A stretch of DNA of 64,000 nucleotides from Acheta domesticus. Lineage: Eukaryota; Arthropoda; Insecta; Orthoptera; Gryllidae. Where the stretch lies: positions 73,753,821 to 73,817,820 of the forward strand of contig JAHLJT010008756.1 of assembly GCA_031308135.1 (NCBI GenBank), read 5' to 3'. The notes beneath the pieces are model-generated. The model had not been told where the DNA came from. It ran no database searches and saw only the letters and a program-made list of their open reading frames with translations. Positions within the stretch are counted from its first letter, which is position 1. Every line of letters starts with the position of its first letter. A program made the position numbers and the translations under genes. Of the stretch, positions 46,196 through 57,530 are shown one piece after another.

Positions 46196-47659
46196 ATGCC
46201 AAATGGTGACTACAACAGCAACATAACCAAAGAATCCACCAACATGACGAACAACCAAGAAGGTAAGAAGTCATATGCTAGTGTAGCTACAAGAGATGTA
46301 TTCCCCAACAAGGATCAAGCTATAGTAATAGAATCAAAATAAGGACTTACTATAAAAGACTATTTAAATAAGCTAGCCACAATTGTTGACTCTACGAATA
46401 TAAGGTTTATATCAAGGATTTATAACAACAGAGTATGTGTTTTCTTAAGCAGTAAGGAAATTGCTGACTATATAACTGATAATCATAGTAATATTAATAT
46501 CCAAAACCATATCTTAACAGTCAGACCCCTAATAAGTAAACAAAAGAGAATTATCATCTCAAATGTCTGTCCTATCATACCTCACGATGTAATTGAAAGA
46601 GAGCTAATCAAGAGAAACATACAAAATCACTCTAACATTTCTTTCATCAAAGCAGGAGTTACAGAACCTGGTTTCTCACACATTATGAGTTTTAGGAGGC
46701 AGATTTTTATTGATCCAGAGGACATTAACAAGGTACCAGATTCAATGACCATATTTTATGACAATACAACATATAGAATTTACTTTACAAGTGACACCAT
46801 GGCATGCTTCAATTGTAAACAAGCTGGTCATCTTGCCAACCAGTGCCCTACCAAGATCTCCACTTTAAATGCACACTATGCTAACCAAGAATTAAAAGAA
46901 AGTCATGAACAGGAGTCAGTGATAACACAAGAACTGTCACAAAACACACTGAACCAAAAAGAAGAACATAGTATGATTAATAACAAGAACTTACCAATTA
47001 TCAATAAAGGAACTTTAACATCTGAATCTCCCTCTCAAGCTGATGATGATAACTGCACACCCAAAACTACTAATAATGACACTTCAAAACAATGTCAAGA
47101 ACAGGAGGCAATGATAACACAAGAAGTGCCACAACACAACTTGAACCAGATAGATGAGCAAAGTATGGTTAATAGCAGTAACTTACCAATTGTGAATAAA
47201 AGATCTTTAACAAGTGAATCTTCCTCTCAACCTGATACTGATAATTGCACAACCAAAACTACTAATAATGACATTCCAAAACAACCAATCAAGAAAAAGA
47301 AAAAAACTAAAAATGATAAAAGTGAAAACACAGTAACACAAGAAGACATTCAAATCAAACCTATTGATGAACTAATTAAGCCTATCCAGAAGATCATTGA
47401 TGAAAAACCTGAACAATTTCCACTCAATTACATACAATTTAAAAATTTCCTTGAAAACTCCTTTGGAGCTAAAAACCCTATTATCATAGCTAAAGACTAT
47501 CCATGTGACACTCAGTCTATTATCCAGATGATGACTAATACATATCCTCTCCTAACAGAAAGATCCATTAAAAACAGGTTCACCAGAATTATAAACAAAC
47601 TAAAAATCAGTAACCCACTTAATGAAGACTCAGGAAGTGATACTTCTCCTTCTGTTTAA
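46196..47659 (+). pseudogene. LINE ORF1 (gag-like nucleic acid chaperone), one stop
   Basis: From ATG at 46196 the frame is open to TAA at 47657 except for a single in-frame TAA at 46340-46342 (codon 49). The rest shows an RRM-like region (RPLISKQKRIIISNVCP) and a CCHC knuckle CFNCKQAGHLANQCP, typical of the RNA-binding ORF1 of I and Jockey-type LINEs. It continues in a low-complexity N/T/S/Q-rich half with two similar blocks (about 46905-47090 and 47095-47290). One substitution would explain the stop. The next in-frame ATG (46685) would give a 324-residue protein lacking the RRM-like part. Confidence 0.88.
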
Positions 47660-47683
47660 ATTTAATAAATAGAAATATATTTG

Positions 47684-50600
47684 ATGAATATTCTACAGTG
47701 GAATACTAATGGTTTTCACCCTCGATATGAAAGAATACAGATTTTGTGTGAGAAATACAAACCTGAAATAGTATGTGTGCAGGAAACCAACTTCAAAGGA
47801 AATAAATCTGGTAAATTAAAAGGATTCAAGTGCTACAATAGAAATAGATCAACTTCTTCTATTGCAAGTGGAGGTGTTGCTATTTTTGTTAAAAATTATA
47901 TAAAAGCAAACCACTTTTATATCAGATCCGATATTGAGGCAATAGCAATACAAATACAAGTTCCCTTTTCCATATGTATATGCAACATATATATACCCAA
48001 CAGCTATCAATTTGAAAAGAATGAAGTGAAGGATATCATAAAACAATTACCTAAGCCCTTTATTCTATTAGGTGATGTTAATTGCCATAGTACCCTCTGG
48101 GGATCGTATAAAACCGACTCAAGAGGCATCAATATGGAAGAAATTATTGAAGAATCTGATTTGGTAGTACTAAATAACGGGCAACCTACACACTTCAATA
48201 TTAATAATGGACAGCTTAGTGCAATTGACCTCACACTCAGCTCCAGCAGCCTCGCCTCTAAATGCAATTGGCATGCACTGGATGAGCCTCACGACAGTGA
48301 CCACTTTCCCATTTTCACGATTATCAGCGATTCTTCATGTATCTCGAATCCGCTGCAAGAGAATATTAAGTGGAACTACTCCAAAGCCAACTGGCTTAAC
48401 TATCAGGAACAAATTAGAATGAAAACATCTCAAATGGATATGTTTCAAGAACACGACATTGACGTAATAATCAAATCGTTTACTGATGTCATAACAACAG
48501 CAGCTAATGACTCACTAGAAATTATCAAACCCACAAAAAGAAGAAACGTGGTACCATGGTGGAACGAAAAATGTAAAAATGCTCTTAAACAGTCCAAACA
48601 TGCGTTCAACCGGTACAAGAAACACCCAACAAATGAAAATAAAATCGAATATAAAAAACTAAGAGCTCTTACAAGAAGAATAATTAAAGAAAGCAAAGCC
48701 AACTCCTGGATAAGTTATGTATCCTCTATCAATGTGAATAATAACATTAAAGATTCTTGGAAAAAAAATTAGCTCCATACAAGGTAACAAAAGATTTAAT
48801 CAAATACATTTACTGCTGTCCGAAAATGCCCAAGTTATTAATGAACCCGCTGATATCGCAAATGAGCTCGCCAACAAATTTGCCAGCAACTCTAGCTCTC
48901 AAAATTACTCTCAAGCCTTCCAAACCTACAAAAGTGAGCAAGAAAGAGAACAGCTGATGGTGAACACAGAAGCATGTCACATGCAAGAGTACCTTAACTT
49001 ACCTATTTCAATGAAAGAACTTGTCACAACACTAGACGCCTCCAAAAATTCTTCTCCCGGACCAGACAACATTCCAAATATCCTGCTTAAAAATCTACCA
49101 CAGGAAGGGAAAGATATACTACTAAAAATATACAACTATATATGGATAGAAAAGACATTCCCAAAAGTGTGGAAAGCGGCTATTGTGATCCCCATTCCTA
49201 AGCCCGGAAAAGACCCAACACTAAGTGGTAATTACAGGCCCATATCATTGACTTGCAATATGTGCAAGATTTTGGAAAAAATTGTTAATCGTCGGCTCAG
49301 ATGGTATCTCGATTACAAGAATATAATATCTAGCAATCAGTTTGGATTTCGACCAGGACACTCAACGACCTCCCACCTGGTAAGCATAGATACCTATATT
49401 CAAGAAGCTTTTGCCAACAAACAACATGTGTTAGCAGTCAACTTGGACATCGAAAAGGCATACGATATGGTATGGATGCATCGAGTCCTACAGAAGTTGA
49501 GCGAAATTGGAGTTCGAGACAACATGTTTCAGTTTATCAAATATTTCACGGAAGATCGAGTCATGCAAGTGAGAGCAAATGGAACATTATCTATGAAGAA
49601 AAGTATAGAGAACGGTGTACCTCAAGGATCCATCATAAGTGTTACACTTTTCCTACTAGCAATAAATGACGCGGACGAAAAAATCAAACCACCCACTATC
49701 ATTAGGAAATACGCCGATGATATTACAATGCTTTGTAAAGGAAGAAATATTAACTCAAGCCAAGAAATTATGCAAATCGCATTAAATAGTATTTATGAAT
49801 GGTCACTCAAATCAGGGTTTAAATTTGCACCTCAGAAAACGGAGTGTATTATATTTTCAAAGAAGAAAATTAACAACTTACCTACGCTTAAAATTGGTAA
49901 TCAGATCCTGAGCTTTGTCACCAGTACCAAAATATTAGGAATGCACTTCGACACTAAACTGACCTGGAAGTTGCACATATTGAACACTATTAACGAATGT
50001 AAAAGGAGGATCAACATACTTAAATGCCTGGCACACAACAACTGGGGAGCTGATAGACAATTGCTATTATTAACATACAAAGCACTTGTGAGATCCAAAA
50101 TAGACTACGGATCAATAATATACAGATCTGCTGGTAAAAGTGACCTAAAAAAACTGGATACAGTCCATAATCAAGGTCTCCGAATATGCACCGGATGTTT
50201 CCATACCAGTCCCATTGGAAGCATACTGATTGAAGCAAATGAACCCACATTATCTCATCGCAGAGAGGAACTAATAATCAAATATGCTTTAAAAGCAGCC
50301 ACGTCCATCAATCCAATCATAGTACAGGACATATATCCTAAACAACAAGAGTACATAGAGCATTCGCGTTTTATACCTTTGTATGAAAACACTAGAAGAG
50401 TACTTAGAGAACTTAATTTCGATCACAGAAAAGTAGAAAAGAAGAGAAATTACAAAATCCCTCCTTGGATAATCTCGGATATCTCAGTAGACTTATCATC
50501 TGGCGCTCATCAAGGAAATGGAACATCTGAGATAAACTCGGCACCGACCAACAATTACGACATGTTTTATCCTGTTTATGCCAAAGCAATTAAAACTACA

Positions 50601-51377
50601 CATGGAACAGAAGCAACAGTGGTAACGAAAGATATATCGGTGAAACACCAACTTAACTACTATGCCAGCCATCTTACTGCCGAATTATGCGCCATCTTGA
50701 CCGCCATGAAACTTATTAAAAATAGTAACCACTCAAAGTTCATTTTATACTCAAATTCCCGCACTACAATAAAAAGCATCAACAATAACGAAACTTCCAG
50801 TGAAATGATTATTACAATTCAAGAACTGTATCATGGCATTACCACATTAGGTAAAGAAGTAATATTGGTATGGAATATGAATCAAGATACAGAAATGCAG
50901 ACGGAAACTGACCGAGTAGTTAGTGGAAGTACAACTGATTTCCCAAACACTGTACTGGCAATTTCGAATACACTCCAAGATCTAGTGAAACATATTGGAA
51001 AAATATTAGACGAAAAATGGTTCTCCATATGGACTACGCTTAAAAGAAGCGACCTTCATAAAAACATAACCAATTTTCAAAGACTGAAACATAATAAAAA
51101 GCTCAACAGAAAGGAACAAGTGGCCATAACGAGAACACGAACAGGTCACTGTAAGCTAAGCCATCTATATCTGATTGACGGATCCAATCCTCCATCATGT
51201 GACCTGTGCAATACGGCTTGGTCCCTGTCTCACATAGTCAATCATTGCCCTACTTTCCAACATATCAGGCAGATATATCTTCACGACACAAGTTTGGAAT
51301 GTATACTTGAATCTGAGAAGTATCAAGAAAGAATTTTACAATTCTATAAGGAGAGTGGAATTTTCAGCCAAATTTGA
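47684..51377 (+). pseudogene. LINE ORF2: APE endonuclease, reverse transcriptase, RNase H remnant; one frameshift
   Basis: Starts at ATG 47684, 25 bp after ORF1. The APE-type endonuclease shows QWNTNG, CVQETNF, LLGDVNCHS and DSDHFPIF with its catalytic residues. At 48761-48768 a run of eight A shifts the frame: the endonuclease frame ends at 48772 and the reverse transcriptase continues in the +1 frame, so seven A would restore continuity. The reverse transcriptase follows with NYRPISLTC, FGFRPGHSTTSHL, VNLDIEKAYD, GVPQGSIIS and YADDITML (49710). The C-terminal part has AELCAILTAMKLI and ILYSNS where RNase H should have DGS and YSDS, and ends with a zinc finger (CDLCNTAWSLSHIVNHCP). Reading through gives about 1230 residues, normal for the I group. 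Confidence 0.92.
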
Positions 51378-51615
51378 ACTTTGTTTTGATCTTGTTTTTT
51401 GTTGTTGTTTTTTTTTGTTTGCATGTCTCACTAAGTATTATTGTTACTACTCTTTCGTTTTTTGCAATCCTGTTAACAATTATTGTGAATTACTGTATAT
51501 TGTACTGAATTTGTAAACCTCAATTAATCATGTATGAATTACTGTTATAATGTATTTTTTCTGAGTCGCTAATGACCCAGTAGTCGATGCGACGTTAAAT
51601 AAACAAACAAACAAA
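51378..51615 (+). other. LINE 3' UTR and (AAAC)n tail
   Basis: T-rich 3' UTR ending CGATGCGACGTTAAATAAAC and about four AAAC units. The conserved GCGACGTTAAAT end probably serves for reverse transcriptase recognition. Confidence 0.8.
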
Positions 51616-51631
51616 CAAAGTGTACTACATT

Positions 51632-52239
51632 ATCATAGAAAACATTGTTACGTATTCTTAATAATGCAAAGTTTTTTATTCGTGTCATGTACGCTATAAG
51701 GTCGTCTATAGAACGAGAAGATCCACTACAATAACTGCGGTTTGTAGACAAATATGAACAACGTACTTGCAAGAGGATATCAACATTCTCGTACTTTAAC
51801 TTTTACTTGACCTTTGCTAATTTGTTTCCTTTTGTATAAGCAGATTTACACAAACCGCCCAGTGTTAGTGCACTGTCCCTACTGTTACAATTCGTTTCCT
51901 CTATCGTCTGAACCACCGAATCGAAACAGTAAACCAAGTCGGGCATCAATATTCCTCGACATCAACATCCTCGTAAATAAGGTATTCTTTCAAAATTTAC
52001 AAGTTTTTCGAGCACAGTTAATGCATTTTCCAATAAGAAGTAAAATTGAAAAGTGACGAGCAATTCCGTCAAGAGCTGGCAGTTTCTCATAAAAGACTAA
52101 TAGTAACTGCATTTATCGCCAGATGGTAAGCACTCCTACTTCATATTACGTACATAAGTCTGGCCAACTATCCCTAATATTCCGATTCTTTCTCTACATC
52201 GATCATCACTCCGAAGAGAAACAAGGCGAAGAATAGCAG
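51632..52239. other. Unassigned; contains a segment repeated at 62.7 kb
   Basis: Positions about 52056-52140 resemble 62697-62790 (GACGAGCA, TAATAGYARCWGCATTTAT, then GGTAAGCAC / GGTATGCAC, then TTGATATTA / TTCATATTA). Both have a short open run ahead of a possible 5' splice site. Otherwise nothing recognised. Confidence 0.35.
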
Positions 52240-53080
52240 TTCGACATGGCATGGGCTCAACAAGTCGTTCGAAGTCCCAGCACAAATATTGAGCAATGCC
52301 CTTTATCCATAATTGAGAAAAAGTTGCCGGTGCAAGATTTTGTGCACGAACTGACCTCTCAGTTATGTCCCAAATGTTCGTTGGGATTTATGGCTGGCAA
52401 AATGGGTGTCCAAATCATTCGTTCGAATTGTCCAGAATGTTTGTCAAGCCAATTGCGAACAACTGTGGCCTTGCCATATAGCGCATTCATACATTAACAT
52501 TCCTTCGTTGTTTAGAAACTTTGAAGTCCATGAAAGACTGCAAATGGTCTCCAAGTGGCTGAACATAACCATTTTTAGTCAATGATCTCTTTAATTGGAT
52601 CAGAGGACTCAGTCCATTCATGTAAAAACAGCCCAAACCATTATGGAGTCATCACCAGCTTGCAAGTGCCTTGTTGACAACTTGGGTCAATGGCTTCATG
52701 GGATCTGCGGCACACTCGAACCCTACTATCTGCTCTTAACAACTGAAATCGGGACTCATTAAACCAAGCCAAGATTTTACAGTCGTCAATGGTCAAATTG
52801 ATATGGACACGAACCCAGGAGAGGCGCTGCAGGCGATGTCGTGCTTTTAGCGAAGGCTGTCAAAGGCACTCGAGTCGGTCTTCTGCTGATGTAGACCATT
52901 AAAGCCAAATTTCGTCTGACTGGTCTATCGGATATCTGCGTCGTACGCCCCACACTGGCAGCGGTTATTTCACCCAGTGTTGCTTGTCTGTTAGCACTGA
53001 CAATTCTACGCAAACGCCGCTGTTCTCGGTCAGTAAGGCCCTCGACCACTGCGTGGTCCGCGGTGAGAGGTTATGTCTGA
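52240..53080 (-). pseudogene. Tc1-like transposase relic
   Basis: The minus frame 53049-52786 begins GLTDREQRRLRRIV, ANRQATLGEIT, then PVRRNLALM and SRRPTRVPL, the helix-turn-helix DNA-binding part of Tc1 transposases. Further on the relic, across shifting frames, reads GDDSIMVWAVF (catalytic core), then VRNWLDKHSGQFERM, NPNEHLGH (equivalent to NPIEHLWD with its catalytic Glu) and FVLGLRT. Stops and shifts inactivate it. The plus frame at 52246-52497 is only its mirror. No terminal inverted repeats were placed. Confidence 0.82.
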
Positions 53081-53489
53081 AATTAGGTATTCTTGCGACA
53101 CGCTTCATACTATGCATCTCGGAATATTGAATTCCCTTACGATTTCCAAAATGGAACGTCCTGTGAGTCTAGCCCCAACTACCATTCCGCGTTCAAAATT
53201 TGTTTCCCGTCGTGCGGCCATAATCACGTCAGATACCTTTTCACATGAATCACATCAGTACAAATGAATGCTCTGGCCATGCATTTCCCTTTTATACATT
53301 GTGAACGCGATACTTCGGCCATTTGTATATTTGCATATTGCTGTCCCATGACTTATGTCACCTCTGTGTATTTCAAATCAAACAATCTATGAAATAACAA
53401 TTAACAAAACCTCTTCTCTATATGAAATTGCAAGAAAAGATTTATTATACAGTGGACAAATCCTTATATAGCATTTGAGTAACTCCGAG

Positions 53490-54420
53490 TGGCCGTCCGT
53501 CACACAGTTAGACCACTTCTCGTTCACCAATCGAGATATACGAGGTGTTCGACGCATTTGACTCCTCCTGGTGAACTGGTAATTTGTTTTCGGATCCGGT
53601 CAGAAGATGTCCGGGGAGCTTCATGTAAAATACCCCCACATTCGAAGAAAGTTTTTCAAAATCGCGGCGCCTCAAGTGGGACCAGATCGACCGAGGAGTA
53701 TTTATTTTGGAAGAAATCGTACTTATGGTTGAGGCACAAGGGTTGTTCACCGGTATCAAGTGTTATGTCGCGCCTATCACGTCGCGCATAACTCTTGGAT
53801 TTGGCGCGCGAACAGCAAGACAGCGCGATCTGGCGGGAATCGGCGGCGGCAGTGGCAAGCCGTGGGCACGGTCTGTCAGGCTCGAGGCGTGGAGCGAGTC
53901 TCACCGCCTAGCATCGGCCCTTTAAAGGGAGCCGGCCGACACCCCTGGTGCAGTCTGGAGAGAGCCCCGAGAGAGTCACGAGTGGCGGTACGCGTCCAGT
54001 CCAGAGAACCAGCAGCCAGATGTCTATCGTCGTGGGGCGACGATCTCAGCCAGCGTTAGCGCGAAACGTCCAGGAGCCGGACGTGTAGCGAAGCAGGGCA
54101 TTGGAGATTGCCCGGGACTGGCAGTATGGCTAGCTACTTTTGTAATGAATTAATTAATAAATTGTTGAATTAGCGTGCGATTTTCATTTATGGACATAAC
54201 ATCAAGGATCCATAAAACAGGGATTCTAGCTGCGCTACAGGGGATTTTAGGGGATTTTTTTCTTAATTTAGGAACTGGATTTATCCATTTTTTCGTGAGT
54301 ACGGCACGGGAATGATTTTTTTCTGCCAAAAATTCGCCGTTTTTTTTTGCGCAGCATTACATAATTTTCCCTATGCTACATATGTACTCCGTAGATACGT
54401 ACGTATACAGGAAAGTAAAA
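53490..54420 (+). repeat. Family R copy interrupted by a solo LTR
   Basis: Left part 53490-53760 (GTCCGGGGAGCTTCATGTAA, GAGGAGTATTTATTTTGGAA, CACCGGTATCAAG). It resumes at 54207 (GATCCATAAAACAGG) and ends TATACAGGAAAGTAAAA at 54420. Removing the LTR and one TCAAG rejoins the 'CGGTATCAAGGATCCATAAA' segment, equivalent to the CGGTATCAGGGGACC segment of other copies. Confidence 0.8.
53761..54201. mobile_element. Solo LTR
   Basis: 441 bp with perfect 9-bp inverted ends TGTTATGTC / GACATAACA, flanked by the exact 5-bp duplication TCAAG (53756-53760 and 54202-54206). GC-rich 5' two-thirds with CCTTTAAAGG as a TATA-like site near 53925, then an AT-rich tail with TTAATAAATTG as a likely polyadenylation signal. 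No internal region remains, as after LTR-LTR recombination. It is unrelated to the LTRs at 27 kb and 58 kb. Orientation is inferred as plus from the polyadenylation signal only. Confidence 0.88.
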
Positions 54421-54549
54421 ATGTTGGAAAAAATTGGTGTTTCTGACTTATTTTCAAATAGCATTCCTGGTCTACGACCCATAGTGGTACACGCTGGAGG
54501 GAAAATAGGTTTTATTCCTAGTGTATTTCTTGCCTACTATGGCAAAGTA

Positions 54550-55874
54550 GGCTGTGTCAAGCTGGCACAACCACTATAGCACAATCACATCAAACCAAAT
54601 GGAATATTTAGTATACTCATTTATTACTAATTTATTACCCTCAAATAAAATGTATTACTGTTGCAATTTATGGAAAAATAGAGGTTGTGCTGGTTTGACT
54701 GTCAAGAATTTCTGGCATGGTTGAATATGATTCAGTTTTTAACAATATATTTTTAATAAACGGCATCAGTAATAAAATTCTGTTTAGAGTAATAAATTAG
54801 TATGTAATGTGTGTTTAAATTTATTCTTGTTTTAGTTCGATTGTGATCGTTGGTTCTCTCTATAATCGTTCTTTTAATTTCTGGCATGGTTGAATCTGAT
54901 TCAATTTTCAACAATATTTTTTCCATAAACGGCAACGGTAATAATTTTTGTTTAAAATAATTATTATATAATATGTATTTAATTATGTTCTTAGTTTGGT
55001 TGATTGTGCTGTTTGTTTCTCTATAATCGTATTTGAAATTTTGGAATAGTTTGAATATGATTCAGTTTTTTAACAATGTTTTTTTCTTAACGGCAACAGT
55101 AATACATTTTGTTTGTGGTAATAAAGTAGTATATAAAGTTTATTTAATTATGTTATTGGGTTGCTTTGATTTGTTCGTTGGTTCTCTCTATAATCGTATT
55201 TGAATATCTGGCATGACTGAATGATTCTATTTTTAACAATATTTTTTAATAAACGGCAACAGTAATAAATTTCTGGTTGTAATAATAAGTTAGTATGTAA
55301 TATGTGTTTAATTATGTTCTTGGTTTTGTTCGATTGTGCTCATTGGTTCTCTCTTTAATCGCGTTTTGAATTTCGGGGGTGGTGAAATAACTATGATTTT
55401 TTCTTTAACAACATTTTTTCATAAACAGGAACAGTAATAATTTATGTTTATTGTAATATATTAGTATATAATGTGTATTTAATTATGTTCTTGGTTTTGT
55501 TCGATTGTGCTCGTCGGTTCTCTCTAAAATTGTATTTGTAATTTTGCATTGGTGTCGTGTGGGTTGCTTATCTATGATAAGTTTAACAATTTTTGTTTCA
55601 TAAACGGGGAGAGTAATCAACTTAACTTTTGGGTAATAAATTAGTAATAAATGAGTACTAAATATTTGTAATAGTTTGAATCGATTTTGCCAACTTTTTA
55701 AAATTTGGTTGTGCTAGCGTGACTGTCACGCCAGAATAACCACTATTTTTTCATGAGTGGCAACAGTAATAAATTTAGTTTGGGATAATAAATTAGTAAT
55801 AAATGAGTACTAAAATTATTCCAATTGGTTTTGGTGTAGTTGTGCTATAGTGTTTGTGCCAATTTGACACAGCC
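54550..55874. mobile_element. TIR element with internal satellite-like array
   Basis: The ends are inverted copies over about 160 bp: GGCTGTGTCAAGCTGGCACA on the left against the complement of TGTGCCAATTTGACACAGCC on the right, with the complements of GAGTACTAAA, TAATAAATTAGTAATAAATG and GGCAACAGTAATAAATTT further in. The interior is a tandem array. It has no coding frame. It interrupts a transposase relic: joining 54549 to 55875 gives back an open GKVGQIKEIDYLD, so the insertion appears precise and leaves no visible duplication. Confidence 0.82.
54713..55860. repeat. Diverged tandem array, about 165-bp units
   Basis: Six to seven units recur with the landmarks TGGCATGGTTGAATMTGATT, ATAAACGGCAACAGTAATAA, TAATAAATTAGTATRTAATG, TTTAATTATGTTCTTGGTTT and GGTTCTCTCTATAATCGT. 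Units start near 54713, 54884, 55042, 55208, 55375, 55547 and 55715. The last units are the subterminal part of the element's own end, so the array appears to have grown from it. Confidence 0.85.
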
Positions 55875-56575
55875 GGTCAAATTAAAGAAATCGATTATCT
55901 TGATGGAACGAATAGTGCAATTATATTAAATAGGTTAAATAAATGCTCATACTAGGCTTGCCTAAAGGAAGATTTATTGTATTGGGCAATGCTCCTTATC
56001 ACTAGAAGCTAGTAACAAGAATTCCTTAGACGGTCGCAAGATAGCAGTTAAAATTTGGCTCACTCAAAATAATATTAATTTTCTTCCAGAGATGTGAAGA
56101 GCTGAGCTATTAGCTTTAGTGAAGAGAAACCCTCCATCACCTGTGTATATACTTGACGAAATATTGCAAGAAAAACGATTTCGTTCCTGTGAGCTTACCT
56201 TCCTCTCATTCTGACTTGAATCCAATCGAATGATTTGTAGAGACGAAAATAAGTGGAAGTGATAGAGACATAAATAAGTGAAAGAAACACGTATCGCTTT
56301 CTCACTTAAAATCTCAACAGCAGATGCTACTAACAAAAACTTTAGGGAAGACCAGATGAAAGCTGTTGCTCACATACTAAACGTTGCGAATGAATATTGG
56401 GGGAAAGATACGCCGTTTGAAACAGCAGTTGAGGAACTAGTGATAAGAGAAGGGATCGGAAGTGGTGACGAGCTTTTCGAAGTCGAAAAAAACTATCTCT
56501 GTAAAAAAATGAAGAAACTCTCTCAGTCAGTGACGATGAAATCCTTTCGGCTTCTGAAATAGATGGCGGTGGTAG

Positions 56576-57474
56576 TTAAACAGACACAGACCACGAAATT
56601 TAACATCCTGATATTTTCTACTTCTGATTGAAAAAATACACTAACACTTCTAAATGTTAAATTCTAATTGTAAACTTGAAAACAGTTGATATTCAAAATA
56701 TTTTTACAATCTATACACAAACTGTTTTCACTTCTGTAATCTTATGAAAAAATGATAAGCAATATCCTTCATAAGAAAGTAAAATATGGTACAATATTTA
56801 CTAAACCCCTATACGGTCTTTCAACTTGTTAACAAAAACAATGTACAATTAACGTGTATCCTATGTCACTGTACTCGTATTTCAATGAAATAATAATTCT
56901 GTTCTAAGAAAGAAGGCTCTTGTTTAGTGTTCTAAATTTACTTGTGTTATTACGTCAATATGAAATTTTATATTGTGAGTTGAAATACTTGGAATTAATA
57001 AACTGATATTTGATATTCTAGAGTCACAAAGGTGTTTCACTTATCTAATTATGTGTCTACATACATTCATAATTATCTCCAATCATTCCATTTTTCAATA
57101 TAATTAAAATTAATAGAGAATGTTATAACTATTAATATGGCAGTGCAAAAAGTGATTTAACCTTTCATATTATTATTATTATTATTACTATTTTTATTGT
57201 TATTATTATTAATCTGTATATCAGTAATATTGATATTATGCTTTTTAAAATGTTCATGTTGAAGGACTATCAAATTCAGATCTCAATGGCAGAGGCAAAA
57301 TGTTGCGTTTTTGAAATAGGAGAAAGACAAACCCTCTTTAAGCACATTTCTCGTTTACTGCTGTAAGTGAAACTATATTAATTTTGAATATAAGTGAAAC
57401 AATTACCGGTAACTTAGTTTTCTCACAAGAAATGAGGGGTTGAGAAACCTCGGCACTGGCCTAACATGGTTCAA
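56576..57474. other. AT-rich stretch with (TTA)n microsatellite
   Basis: An imperfect ATT/TTA repeat lies at 57168-57212. Nothing else recognised. Confidence 0.5.
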
Positions 57475-57530
57475 CAGAATGGCACAGACTTTCTCGTATT
57501 ATAGTTTTCTAAATTCCTTGGAAGTATTAA
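57475..57530 (+). repeat. Family R 5' end fragment
   Basis: CAGAATGGCACAGACTTTCT, then CGTATTATAGTTTTCTAAAT, as at the 5' end of the copy at 18751. Similarity stops after about 50 bp. Confidence 0.7.

Larger units (their letters stand above)
46023..51615 (+). mobile_element. I/Jockey-type LINE, full length
   Basis: A 5.6-kb non-LTR retrotransposon flanked by the perfect 16-bp duplication CAAAGTGTACTACATT (46007-46022 and 51616-51631; the first few bases overlap the tail and are ambiguous). It has a 5' UTR (46023-46195), ORF1 (gag-like), ORF2 (endonuclease, reverse transcriptase, degenerate RNase H, zinc finger), a 3' UTR and a tail of (AAAC)n after GCGACGTTAAAT. Long duplications and full length argue for a fairly recent insertion, but each ORF carries one inactivating change. 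Confidence 0.95.
54421..56575 (+). pseudogene. DDE transposase-type relic split by a TIR element
   Basis: Left part 54421-54549 encodes PGLRPIVVHAGGKIGFIPS. Right part from 55875 reads across frames KEIDYLDGTNSA, FIVLGNAPYHS (D-to-G at the usual 'IDNAPYHS' Asp), RAELLALVKRNPPSPVYILD and LPSSHSDLNPIE (the catalytic Glu motif), then a C-terminal acidic part to about 56562. This order matches the IS630/Tc1/mariner-like 'DDE_3' family widespread in insects. Stops, frame changes and the insertion at 54550-55874 make it dead. The 5' end is cut by the R copy at 54420. Confidence 0.75.

Noticed and set aside
46340..46342. In-frame TAA as programmed readthrough
   Set aside because: No supporting context; LINE ORF1 proteins are not known to need readthrough. 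Treated as a mutation.
48761..48768. A8 run as a programmed frameshift site in the LINE
   Set aside because: It lies between endonuclease and reverse transcriptase of what is normally one ORF; a one-base indel is the simpler explanation.
52246..52497. 83-codon plus-strand frame with four cysteines
   Set aside because: The minus strand of the same interval encodes the C-terminal part of a Tc1 transposase, so this is its mirror.
53449..53464. TACAGTGGACAAATCC as a Tc1 terminal repeat of the nearby relic
   Set aside because: The orientation is wrong for the right end of the minus-strand relic and no partner end was found.
54062..54070. CGAAACGTC in the solo LTR as a hammerhead end
   Set aside because: No upstream CUGANGA and no stem II; chance occurrence in GC-rich sequence.
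54713..55860. CRISPR-like or regulatory array
   Set aside because: Units are about 165 bp, contiguous without spacers and diverged: a tandem satellite.
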